A DNA stretch of 64,000 nt from Rhinopomastus cyanomelas (taxonomy: Eukaryota > Chordata > Aves > Bucerotiformes > Rhinopomastidae), in the NCBI GenBank assembly GCA_013400115.1, contig VXBP01004622.1, positions 792,314 through 856,313 on the forward strand, read 5' to 3'. The translations under genes and the position numbers were made by a program. Shown in pieces: positions 20,301-30,800 of this stretch. Each line of letters starts with the position of its first letter. Within the stretch, counting starts at the first letter, position 1. The notes beneath the pieces are model-generated. The model saw nothing but the letters and a program-made list of their open reading frames with translations. It did no database searches and had not been told where the DNA came from.

Positions 20301-21622
20301 GGGGGTCTTGAAGGGCAGCTCCCATCAGAGGGAGCCCCAGCCTGGCCCAGCCTCTATGGCCTCCTGCGGGACTTTGTGGTGGAGAACGAGCATCTGAGGT
20401 ATTGGTGGGGGATATGCACAGGACTCGCGGGCTGGGGTGGAAAGCGGCTGGTGGGCAGCCAGAGGCCCTGTCTGGACACACCCTGTGTCAGCCAGTTTTT
20501 CATAGGGACATTCTTGGGCCAGGCAGGGCTTGGAGGGTAACGAGAGGCTGCCGATGCCCTGCCCTGCTCCCTTGCCTCTCCCCAGGCAGCCCAAGGTGTC
20601 CCTAGACCCCAGTGGTGATGTCCCAGCAGGCCCATCTCACAGAGCCACCTGCAGCTCCTGCAACAGCCAGCCCCTGCTCCGGAGTGCCCACACCCCCCAT
20701 ATTCCCCCTGGATGCCCCCCAAGGCTGCAGCACCTAGACACAACACCTGCTTCTGGCCCCCAGCTGCCAGTGAGTCGCAGGGGGGTCCTGGGCTCCATCC
20801 TCCTGTGGGGCTATGCCCAGGGCAGGCTGAGGGTGCCCTAACCACCCACCCACTGCTCTTGCAGAAGTTGCCTCCCAGCTCTGGCCACCCTAGCTGTCCA
20901 GGATGTTCTCAGTGCTGCCCTGGGCTGGCTGATGCCACTGTGTGCCAGGTACAGCCCCAGGGGTCTCTGTGGATATGGGGGCAGAGCATGGCACAGCACC
21001 CTGACCACTGTGCTTTCCCCAACAAGGCACTACCAGGAGTCACCATGCCAGAGCAAGTGCCCCCTGAGGGAAACACTGGTGTCCTGCTGCCCAGTCAGGA
21101 GAACTTGGCTCTGGCCAGCAACCACCAGCTCCCTGGGCACCCCCTACCACACCAGGGGAAGAGGTGAGAACCAGGGTTTGAGGCCACCCCACTGGCTTAG
21201 GGAGCCCCTGGGGTTACTGGGCGGGGTGGAGCAGAGGGTGGGGGTTTGTTCATGTGTCCTCATGGCAGGAGCCGGGGCAGGAGCAGGAGCTTGTCTCAGC
21301 GGCACCCGCTGCCCAGGGAGCTGCTGGGCCCTGAGCGATGTCCCAGCCTCGAGGGAAGGGTCGTCCCCTCAGCACCACCATGGCCAGGACTGCCAGAGCC
21401 AAGAGGTGAGGCGGGCACTAGGGGGAGGCCAGGTGGTGCCTTGGCTGTGGTCCCTCAGGGATGGGCACCCAGCCTGAGCCCAGCCACTCCAGGCATGGGG
21501 CTGTGTACCTGATCCTGGTGGTGCTGGAGACCTGACTGCACTGCTCCTGGTTGGCAGCCACTGGCACCATCCCTCTCCTCCAGTGGCAAGAGACACTGGA
21601 CTGGCTAGCAGAGCAGATCTGA
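17376..21622 (+). CDS. KIF12: Kinesin motor protein of the KIF12 type
   Basis: An N-terminal-motor kinesin moving along microtubules; KIF12 is tied to renal and hepatobiliary epithelia in mammals. Seventeen exons: 17376-17455, 17757-17822, 17954-18032, 18113-18234, 18402-18477, 18584-18718, 18789-18924, 19162-19253, 19478-19613, 19702-19820, 19939-20043, 20121-20398, 20586-20769, 20865-20948, 21027-21163, 21269-21405 and 21558-21622. All have GT-AG borders and give one frame of 676 residues (human KIF12 about 650). The P-loop GQTGSGKT is at residues 125-132, switch I NRHSSRSH at 244-251, switch II DLAGSE at 277-282, followed by YIPYRDSKLTRLL and TLSTLHYASRA. KIF12-specific matches are TRGFYVENQL, ITLMVACISPSSRCLSETLS, RVTTRPVAN, LYGLLRDFVVENEHLR and VVPSAPPWPGLPEP. 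A short coiled segment follows the motor; the tail is Pro/Cys-rich. Catalytic motifs are intact. Human KIF12 is on chromosome 9, so whether this is the orthologue or a paralogue is open. Confidence 0.9.
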
Positions 21623-21712
21623 GCAGCTGCACCATGGATCTAGCACAACCCATAGCTCGGGGTGGGACTGACCAGGGCCCACGGGGATTCCTGACTGCAC
21701 AAACCACAGGAC

Positions 21713-21751
21713 AGACGGATGGATGGATGGACGGACAGACAGGCACGGCTC
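21713..21751 (+). repeat. GGAT/GACA simple repeat
   Basis: A short run of GGAT then GGAC/AGAC units (ACAGACGGATGGATGGATGG and following) sits between the convergent stop codons of the kinesin and VTN. Confidence 0.8.
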
Positions 21752-21767
21752 TCCAGCCTGCTCACGG

Positions 21768-21773
21768 TTTATT
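21768..21773 (-). terminator. VTN polyadenylation signal (AATAAA)
   Basis: A minus-strand AATAAA lies 46 bases past the VTN stop, giving a very short 3' untranslated region, as in mammalian VTN. Confidence 0.8.
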
Positions 21774-21818
21774 TCTATCTAGCCTGGGGCTGCACTGCCG
21801 GGCTCCAGCAGGACCCCC

Positions 21819-24800
21819 TCAGGCGCTCTCCTCTGGGGACTGCGGGCAGCCCAGCCAGTACTGGGCGATGGAGCGGGGGTAGCGGGGCCGCACCAGGTCC
21901 ACACGCTTGGTGCGCAGGTTGACACGGTAGTACTTGTCTGCAGAGAGGGGAGGTGGCTGTCAGGGCTGGCTGTGGGAGCCAGTAACCCCCACTGCCAGCC
22001 CTGGGCACTTTCTTCCCACTGTGTCCCAGCACCTGGGGACAGCCCTGGCAGAACATTCTGCAGCTCTCGGAGAACGAGAGGAGATGTCGCCCTGCTCCAG
22101 CAGCCCTGGTTCTGCACCTCTCCTGCACCTGTTCCCCCAGACTCACCTCCTACAAAGAAGTAGACGCTCTGGAGGGTCTCACACTTGGAACCCGACAGCC
22201 AGTCACTTTCAACGCTCGCAGACTTAGAGTCGTTCTGCAGCCAGCTCCAGAAACCCAGTGACCGGTGGTTCTTGTACCTCTTGCGCTGGCGGCGAGAATT
22301 CCTCCTGCGGGGCTGGTGGGAGGCCACATAGATCCTGCCGGCCATGGCGGCGTCCAGCTGGCCAGGCACCCCTCGCCAGTCCCTGCTGATATAGCGGGGT
22401 CCGCTTGCCCCAGCTGGCAAAAAGGCAGAGGATGAGTGAGAGAGGCAGCAACATTTGGGGTCAGCTCAGCCCAGCTCCACAGGGATGTTCCAAAGGGTTC
22501 CCGCCTGCGGGGATGGTGACAAGGGCCAGGCAGAGCTGGGAGCAGCCTCCTACACTGCCCTTAGGCAAGATCAGCCCTATGCTGCTGACCCCTCTTTTCC
22601 TCCTCTCCATCCTTCATCTCTCTTGACTGGGGCTGGGGTTTTCCCAAGGCATCTCTAGGCTTAGGAATTCTAGTGGGAATAAAGCCCCCCCCAGCAATGA
22701 ACCCTGGTGTGAGATGGCTGGTAATGGGGTCGACAGTGTGGCGAGTGGCACAGGGTGGGATTTGGGATGCTGTGGGAAATACAGCTGTGGTCTGGAGGGT
22801 TCCCAAGATGCTCCCAGGCATTGTTTCCCCACTCCCTTGGTGCCTGCACCCCTCATATCCCATCTCTGTGGGTTATACTGGCTCCCCCAGCCCTTTCCCT
22901 GGAGTTGCCCTAGTCCATACTCCTCCTGCCGCCGAAGAGGATCTGGAAGACATCCTCCCAGCTGTCACGGTTCATGAAGACATAGTGGTTGAACACGGTG
23001 GAGGGGGAGGAATTCTCGCAGTCGGCCTGTGTGGGCTGGTGGGCGAAGTCGTAGGACCAGTAGGACTTGTCTAGGAGACGACGTGCCAGGCGTCAGCGGG
23101 GAACTTGCACTAAGGGAGCAGGAGCTAGGGGGGGAGTGCTGGCTGGGAACAGGGGGTTGCACCCCTTACCCTTGAAGAAATAGACTCTCTCGTTGCCATG
23201 GAAGCTGTGAGCAGGGAGGGCGAAGGCCGCATCGATATTGTCGGGGATGCCCTCAAAGCCCTCAGAGATGTTGCGTGGGTACCCGGGGTCTAGGACTCCA
23301 TCGTCAAAGCGCCAGTACTGGCTGCCCTGAGGGGTTGGGACAAAGAGGAGGGTCTTGGTGCAACATCTCCCAGGTGTGGCTCTGCCAGGGGGAGCGAGCA
23401 GATGCTGGGAAGCCCCATGGCGAGGCTGTGGCTGCCTCAGGGCCTGGAAAGTTGGCAGGATTTGGGGATATCTGGCAGCCACTGTGATCACATGTGCACG
23501 GAGGGTGCCAGGGTGGGTTGAAGGTCCATGCTAGCTGCCCTAGACGCACCCCCAACCCCAGAGCCAGGCGCCTGCTCACCTTGAACAGGTAAGTCTTGCC
23601 CTGGCAGTTGATGCGTGTGAAGGCTGCATCGATGGGGCCTTCGATGCCCCAGACATCACTGATGAGCTTGGGGTAGCCAGGCAGCACACTCGTCTTGTCC
23701 AGCTCGTAGAAGTACCTCCCTGGGGACAGAGGGCAGGTGGGAGTGGCAGAAGGGACCACAGTCACCGGTGTGGGGTGATGGCATGGCAGCACGACCCACA
23801 TGCCTAGGAAAGGTCCCCAAGGTACCTCGGAAAGCATAAATGGAACCGTTCTTCAGGTCGGTGAAGGCATCAAAAGGTTTCCTGCTGCACAGCCACTCAG
23901 GGTTCTGCTCCTCCATCCAATCTGGGGTGGTGTTGGGCACCTCGGGCACCTCTGGCACTTCCTCAGGGCCTACTGTGGGCTCCAGTGTGGGCTCCACAGG
24001 CTGCACTGGAACTGTTTCTGTGAGGGGTGCCTCGGTGCTGATGTCAACAGTGAGGTTGTAGTCGATGTAGTAGTCATCCTCCGGCAAGGCGAACACATCT
24101 CCCCGGGTCACTGTGGGGGGAACATGAGGGTCCCGGGGAGCCCTGAGTGTCTCCTACTGCTCCCGGGAAATACAGGTGTGCAGGGACCCAAAAATCCCCT
24201 GGTGCAGCCAAACCCTGAGCACCAAACCCCAGCACCGAGTTCACCTGACAGACACAGGTCTGTGCAAAGCTCACCCAGCACCAACCCCTCCCAGAGTTCC
24301 CACAGTTTTGGGCACCTACAGCCACCCCGACACCCCCAGCCCTGGCTGGGGCCAGTACCTTTGGTTTTGCAGACAGCAGAGTAGTCGCTGCAGCAGCTCT
24401 GGTAGTACATGCAGAGGGAATCACATTGGCACTTGCGCTGTGAGTTGAAGCTCTCGTCGCAGCGGCCCTTGCAGGAGTCTGCAAAAGGCACCCCCAGTGC
24501 AGGAGGAGTAATGTGGGGAGGGCAGTGGGGCTGGTGCTGACTCCCCAGCCTGACTTCACAAATGAAAGCAAACGTGGGCACAGGCCAGTGGTGGGTAATC
24601 CCACTCCTCCACAGCCAATCCCATCACCAGGGGGTACAGCAGCACTTTCTCCCCACTCCCGCCCAGGTCCTGCCGGAATGGGAGTCACAGGCCAGGCTGT
24701 GCCGGGGTTCCAGCTCCACACCAGTCCCAGCATCCAGCTGCTGGATGGACAGGAATTTGCCTAAGCATCACTGGAACCCAATGTGCGAGGGCTAGCCACT

Positions 24801-25007
24801 CTGATTAATGGCCATGGCCACCATCACCTCCTCATCCTGCCTGGCCTCCCCAGCCCCTCCATCAGCATATGAGCTGCATTTGCCCCATCCCCACTCTGGT
24901 TACAAGCTAGAGGCACCTAGCATGGGGCTGGCCAGCTCTATCTCACCTTCAGCAGCCCAAGCAGTGGCAAGCAGGGCCAGCAAAAGGGCAGGGAGGAGCA
25001 GCTTCAT
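21819..25007 (-). CDS. VTN: VTN, vitronectin
   Basis: Vitronectin is a secreted plasma and matrix glycoprotein that binds integrins, PAI-1, heparin and the terminal complement complex. Eight exons: 24947-25007, 24359-24478, 23826-24110, 23580-23719, 23170-23326, 22921-23070, 22147-22413 and 21819-21937, joined to 432 residues (human 478). The signal peptide is MKLLLPALLLALLATAWA. The somatomedin B domain (residues 21-60) has all eight cysteines (23, 27, 37, 39, 43, 49, 50, 57). The RGD integrin site is at 63-65, right after it, then an acidic Tyr-rich stretch (DDYYIDY) and a Pro/Glu linker. Hemopexin-like repeats include KPFDAFTDLKNGSIYAFRG, DVWGIEGPIDAAFTRINCQG and GSQYWRFDDGVLDPGYPRNI. A basic cluster near PRRRNSRRQRKRYKNHR is the heparin-binding segment, followed by a shorter linker than in human. 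It ends near SIAQYWLGCPQSPEESA. N-glycosylation sequons are present (NLT, NTT, NGS, NIS). Confidence 0.97.
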
Positions 25008-26157
25008 CCTGAGCAGCCGGGAGCGCAGCCCTCCTGTGACCGTGTGGGCTGGAGTGTGGCTGTGGCCGGAGCCCTGGCATCCACTGTTTGCTCAGCCTGC
25101 CCCAGCGGGAGAAAGCAAACAGCCCAAGGTCAGCGCAGAGGGGAAAGGGGCAGGGACATTGTCCCTAGCAGCATCACCCACAGCCCACGCGGAGCTGGGT
25201 CTATTTTAGGAGGACAGGGCTCCCACCCCTGCACGCAGCACTGAGTTGCCGCTAGCTGTGCCTTTGCTGCTAGCAGTGGGCCAGAGAGCAGGAGGAACCA
25301 CAGATCAGAGTCAGGACCCCAGCCTGAGGTCCTGCCACACTTACTTCACACCAAACCTCATGATACTAAAGCTCCCAGGCTCTCTCTCAAGGGGAGGCCA
25401 TTTCCCAGCCTAACAAAACCATGATGAGAGAGGATGAGGGACTGATGCTCAGAGGGCAAAGCCCAGGGGTTATCCTTGCCCACCAAATGTCACCATCTGG
25501 GAAGACTCACTCTTGAGATTTGGGCTTTCTCAGCATCAGCAGGTCTGGGAGCAGACCTGGAGAGCCCTGAGACATAGTGGATGGGACAGGGCAGGTGCCA
25601 GAGGTGAGTGACCGGGAGGGAGAGAGAGCAGGAACCCTCTGCACTTTCCCTGCAGTAGGCAAACAGGAGCCTGTGTATTTTGCTCCCATCAGTCCCTTTC
25701 TGTCCAATCTTTTCAGTTACTAATTAATGTCAGCTCAGCTCTTTTGGCAGCTCCTGATAACTCCAGGATGTTTATTTAATGAGGGGCAAGGAGCAAACAC
25801 ACACGAGGCTAGAGATAGTGCCTGGGGCTGCCTCTGCTGCCATGGCACTGGCTGCGGTAGGAGCTGTGTGAGGTGGGTCTTGGGGCAGCAGCAGCAGCGC
25901 TCCGGGCTTTAATAAGTGATGGGAGGTTTGGGAAAAGGGTGCCTGCTCTCCCGAGGCCACACTTCTGCCAGCTCGGACACCGAGCAATGCAGTTCCCGGC
26001 AACGACCGCTCTGATCCTTGCTGGAAAGAGCTTGGATTTGCTGTGGAGAAAGGCATTTCCACGTGGAAAGCCCCAGTGAGTCAAGGGCAGCCACTAGCCA
26101 TGGTCTGTTGGGGCAGGACTTCTTGGGCAGCCCTCTCACCTTGCCCTAGCTATAAGA

Positions 26158-26300
26158 GAACCACAGAATCATTGAATGTGTTGTGTTGGAAGGGAACTCC
26201 AAAGGACATCTAGTCCAACCCCTTGCAACAAGCAGGGACATCACTCACCAGACCAGACTGCCTAGAGCCCCATCCAGCCTGATCTTGATATGGTGAGGCT
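26158..26300 (-). repeat. CR1 LINE 3' fragment, minus orientation
   Basis: It starts AACCACAGAATCATTGAATG and continues GGACATCTAGTCCAACCCCT, typical of an older CR1 subfamily 3' end. Confidence 0.88.
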
Positions 26301-26730
26301 GATGTTGTCCCCGAGTACCAGCATCAGCCCAGAGTTGCATTAAATCTTAACCTGGGGTCCCCAAGCCTGGGGGGGGGGGGGTCAAGTGCCCTGAGAGGGC
26401 TGAGGCTTGTGGGGAGACTGTGGGGAGGAAGGACTGGGCAGTATCTGAGCGGCTTTTGCTGATCGGCTGAGACAAATCTCCCTCCTGCTGCTCCAGGCTC
26501 CCAACCACCAGCAACCACAGACCCATGAAGGCTCTCCGAGCCCCTCCCTGGCTCCTGCACAACAGGAGGAGACCCCAGGAGAGGGGCTGTTTTGGGTAAT
26601 GGGACCACGGGGAGACCTTGCAGCCAAGGGCTGGGCAGAGCTCTGGCGATGGGGCTGATCCTCCAGGGCAAAGCTGGGAGCTCTGGCCATTCCCAGGCCG
26701 CTGGTGCTGGAAACACTTCTCAAAGCACAA

Positions 26731-26768
26731 CAAAACTAAAGCAGGACAAAACTAAAGCAGGACAAAAC
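26731..26768 (+). repeat. Tandem repeat, 16-bp unit
   Basis: The unit CAAAACTAAAGCAGGA occurs twice in full and once in part, head to tail and without mismatches. Its perfection suggests a recent duplication. Confidence 0.85.
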
Positions 26769-27814
26769 CTGTTTGTCTGCGCTCGTTCAGGAATGGTTTT
26801 TCTGCCCGTCACCCTCTGAGGCAGCAAATCCCTGCATCGCAACAGCCTGTATCTTTAACCCCAGCTAATAATAATAATTTATCAGGAAAATCCTTACTGG
26901 TTTCTGTACTGGGACTCCTTTTTTCCCGTCCTTCGCCGTGAGCTGCTGTCCCTCTCCTCTGTCGGCCCCTGGATTCAGAGAGGATTAAAAGCGACTCCGT
27001 GGCACCAAAGCATCAGCTTGAATTTAAGTCTCAGCCTGAGCTGGCAACAACCTCGTTTTGGAGCCAAGGGTTTAAGCTGTGAACTCCTAGCACAGGCGAG
27101 AAGTGTCTGAGGCATTTCTGCCCTGAGCACGTCTGGCCTGGAAAAGAGGGAAAACAAAAGGAGCCCAGGCTGCTCCTTCTTTTGTCATGCAAATCCCGAG
27201 CCCACCCAGAAGAGCTGCCCTGGATTCACACCACGCAAAGGGACCTCTTTACCTCCCGCGCTGAAACCACGGCGTGGGAGTCAGAACACGGTGCCAGAAT
27301 GGCCACAACCTCACCCTGAGCATGGCCAGCGCGGGGGTTGGTCCTCTGCCCCTCCACCGGTCCCCAGGGGTCCCCGAGAGGCCTGCTGCAAAAGCAGTGT
27401 GGGGGTCCCTGCACGCTGTGCAGGGGCCATGCGCTCGGACAAGCGGGGGAACATGGGGACAGCGGGAGGAGGGCAAGGAGGGGGCTGGGGGGCTGCCGGA
27501 GCATCCGCACCGAGGAGGGGGCTGCTGCTGCCCAGCCATGGGCCCCTCCTTGCAGAGGCGGTGCCTGCACTGGGTGACATCAGCTCCCGAGGACCGGAGA
27601 TGCTGAGCCGGGCTCAGGGAAGGCGGCTCCTGACGCCGCATCCAGCTCCGCATCCTAGCGGGACAGGGAAGGCAGCAGGAGCCGGCAGCCCGTCCCTTGC
27701 CACTCCCCGCCTCCCCTAGCCTGCTCCAGCCATTTCGGGTCGACCTGCCTAATGCTAGTGGTGGCCCTGGGGGTTCCAGTGGGTGGGTGCAGGATGCAGC
27801 GCTAGGAGACGCCG

Positions 27815-30800
27815 ATGGTGCTCACCGTGCTCCTGTCCCTCTATAAACTGGGCCGGTTCTTCGCCATGGCGGGTGCGGAGAGGCTGGCGGTGCCCGAGTG
27901 CGTGAGCCAGGTGGGCAGCTGGCCAGGGGCGGGCAGCTCCGGGGGACACAGGGAGGTCTCCCCCGGGGCTAGCAGCGACGTGCGGGCAGCTCTGGAGCGG
28001 ATCCTACCCGCCCTACACCGAGCCATCGCCCGTGCCAAGCAGGTGGCCAACCCCGTGGAGCTGAGGAAGGCCATCGCCGAGGTCTTCCAGCTGGTAGAGG
28101 AAGCCTGGGGGCTGCCCACGCTGGGCAGGGACGTGGCCAAAGTGCTCTGCGATGTGATCCGCCTAGAGGGGGGTCTGGACCTGCTGCTCAACCTGCTGTA
28201 CACGGCCGAGCTGGAGACCAAGTGCCAGGCAGGAAAACTCCTGGAGCAGATCCTGGTGGCAGAAAACAGGTGAGTCTGCTAAATGCACCCCCTGCACCGC
28301 CAGGCACTGCCTTCCCCATCGCAGTTTCACCCCCGGCCCTGAGCACAGCAGGGATTTCCTCCACCCATCCCTCCCACACACCCTAAATGTCTGTGCTCTG
28401 GGTGCATCTAACCCCACAGCCAGCACAGAGCGGTCTCTGATGGGGTGCTCACACCCAGGCCATGACCTGTCCCCACCCCCATGGCTGGAGCAGGAAGGGC
28501 CAGGCCCAGCTCAGGGATGCTGATGAAGATGGGAGAGTTCTCATGAGCCACCCCCAGCCTAGTGCCACCCACCAAGACACTCGTCATGGCTGAGCTGGGT
28601 GGGTTTGCCAGGCCTGGAGCACCTGACCCCAAAGAGAAGACATAACTCCCTCTAAGCCATAACCACAGCAGGAAGAGGAGGGTAGAGCTGGTTCCCTGAG
28701 ACTTTCTGCTGCTGACCAGGGCAGGAGTGAGGCCATAAGGAGGGGGCTGGTGGCTCAGCGGCCCTCGGAGCCTCCCAGCCCCTGCAACACCTAGCTCAGA
28801 GGCTGGAGACGCATGTGCTGCTCTCCAGAAGAGGTGAGAGGCACTGGGCTGGCTCTGTTGGGGTGGGAGCATGTGCCCGTGTGTTTATATGGGAGCACAT
28901 GTGTGAGGGTGCATGTGCACACGTGGCACCTGACACAGATAAATGCACAGCCTGCACAAACTTTATGATCTTGCTCCAGCTTCAGGGTGATGTGTCCTGC
29001 TCTCACGTTGTGGACTCCAGCCTGGGCTTCACTGCGTGCGCTGGCATGCAAAAAGAAACAGCAGCTAAATCAAGAAAGTCCATTAGATTGGATTTAATCC
29101 CAGGAAACAACACTAGCACAGTCTGAATTCAGCACTTAGCTTCCTGGCAAGAGAAAGCAACTGCTGGAGTCACCATCTCTGCTCCAGGAACAGTCCATGG
29201 GCCAGTGCCTTGGAGCAGCCATAGGCCTCCAGGCCCTTGCTTCCCACAGCCTGACCCAACATCAACCTCCAAGTGACAGCAGGGAGGTGTAGGGTCCTGC
29301 CTTGTCCCAAGCTTCTGGCTTAGATACCCCTGCCAGCATCCTTGTGCACCAGCAGCAGTGCTTAGCCAGAAGCTGGACCAGTCCTGGCTCCATCCTGTGC
29401 CTGTGAGGAGAGAGGAACCTGGCAGGGTTGTTTGTCATCCAGCTCTGTGGCCGAGCCTGGGCTCTGAGCCAGGCTGAGGAGCTCTTTTTTCCAGAGCTCT
29501 CCACAGCGTTTGCTGCCAAACCCACCCCAAGGTCAGTGTGAGCCATGTGGGTCACGGACTTCCCAGAAGCGCTCTTCCTGTCTGCCAGCACAGAGGCTGA
29601 TCAGCCTTCTGATCTCCCCAGTTGTGAGGGGCTGGGGGCAGGCAGGATCTTGGGAGAGGACACAGCCAGGATTGCTGATCCAAACAGAGCAAAGAGATGT
29701 TTCCTACTGTGTGACATCAGTTCAGTCATAAAAACTCAGAGAAAGGAGGAGAAGGGGTGTAGGGGGGACATGTGTTATTTACCTTTGTCTTCTGAAGTGA
29801 CCGCTCCATGTACTGAAGTCCTGCTTCCCGGGAAATGGCTGGACACTGTCGGCTGATGGGAATTATCGTCATCATTGCATCAAGGAGAGAACAAATCTTT
29901 TGTTTCCTTTTGCTTCCGTGCCCAGCCTTTGCTTTTGCTTTATTAAACTGTCCTTCTCGTCACCCAAAAGCCTTTTTTTATATTTTTCCTCTTTCCCATC
30001 CAGCTGAGCAGGGGCAGATGTAGAGCTCTTGGCTCCATCACAGCACTAAACGGGTCATTTCTATGGTCAGAGGTAGACCTGCCCCACACAAGCTCTTGGG
30101 CAGCAACCAAGAGCCCATCGTTTCCCTCTTCCTCACTCTATGCTTCTAGGACACATCCAGGTGTCACTTTAAGACCATCCTCACAGCAGCCAGGCTCTTG
30201 CTGGCTTTTTTGAGGAGAGGGCAGGACTGAGAAGACTTTTCTCCACTGCTGTCCCAGGACAAGTAGATCCTCATCTCATCCCCATGGCCTGTCACGTGTC
30301 GTTGCTCAGTCAGAGGTGAAACCCCTTGTCCTGGGCTTGGCACTGAGAACAGTGCTGCTTAGGGAGAAATGCATTTTCACCTCCAAACACAAAGGAGCTC
30401 ACACACACCCCCAGAAAAGCTGCCTAAGCTATCTCCAGCCTGGCTTTAGCCTGCCCTGTGCTCAAAATTGCTGTAGAGTCATAGAATCATTAAGGTTGGA
30501 AGAGACCTACACAACCAGTCATCAACCCAACCCCACCCTGCCCACTAAACCCTGTCCTCCAGGGCCACATCTACTCATTTTCTTGACACCTCCAGGCTCA
30601 GCAACTCCACCACCTCCCTGGGTAGCATGTTCCAGCCCCTGATGGGAACAGGGGAATTTCTCCAGGGAAGAAATTTTCCCTGATGTTCAGTCTAAACCTC
30701 CCCTGGCACAAGGCCATTTCCTCTTGTCCTGTTGATAGTGACTTGGGACAATAGACTAACCCCCACCTCTTTACACCCTCCTTTCAGGTAGCTGTAAAGA

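Larger units (their letters stand above)
25008..27814. other. Intergenic sequence between VTN and SARM1 (head-to-head)
   Basis: The left end should hold the VTN liver promoter; no clear TATA box was found. It includes a CR1 fragment, a G run at about 26370-26381, a 16-bp tandem repeat at 26731-26768, an AT-rich patch with AATAATAATAATTTATC at about 26865-26883, and a GC-rich, CpG-bearing region from about 27270 to 27800 that is probably the SARM1 promoter. No gene is recognised; the many GC-rich open frames there look like chance. Confidence 0.55.

Noticed and set aside
22912..23070. Apparent premature stop ending VTN after the FGGRR segment
   Set aside because: The stop lies beyond a GTATGG splice donor at 22915-22920. 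Splicing to 22413 continues in frame with TGASGPRYISRDW, as in other vitronectins.
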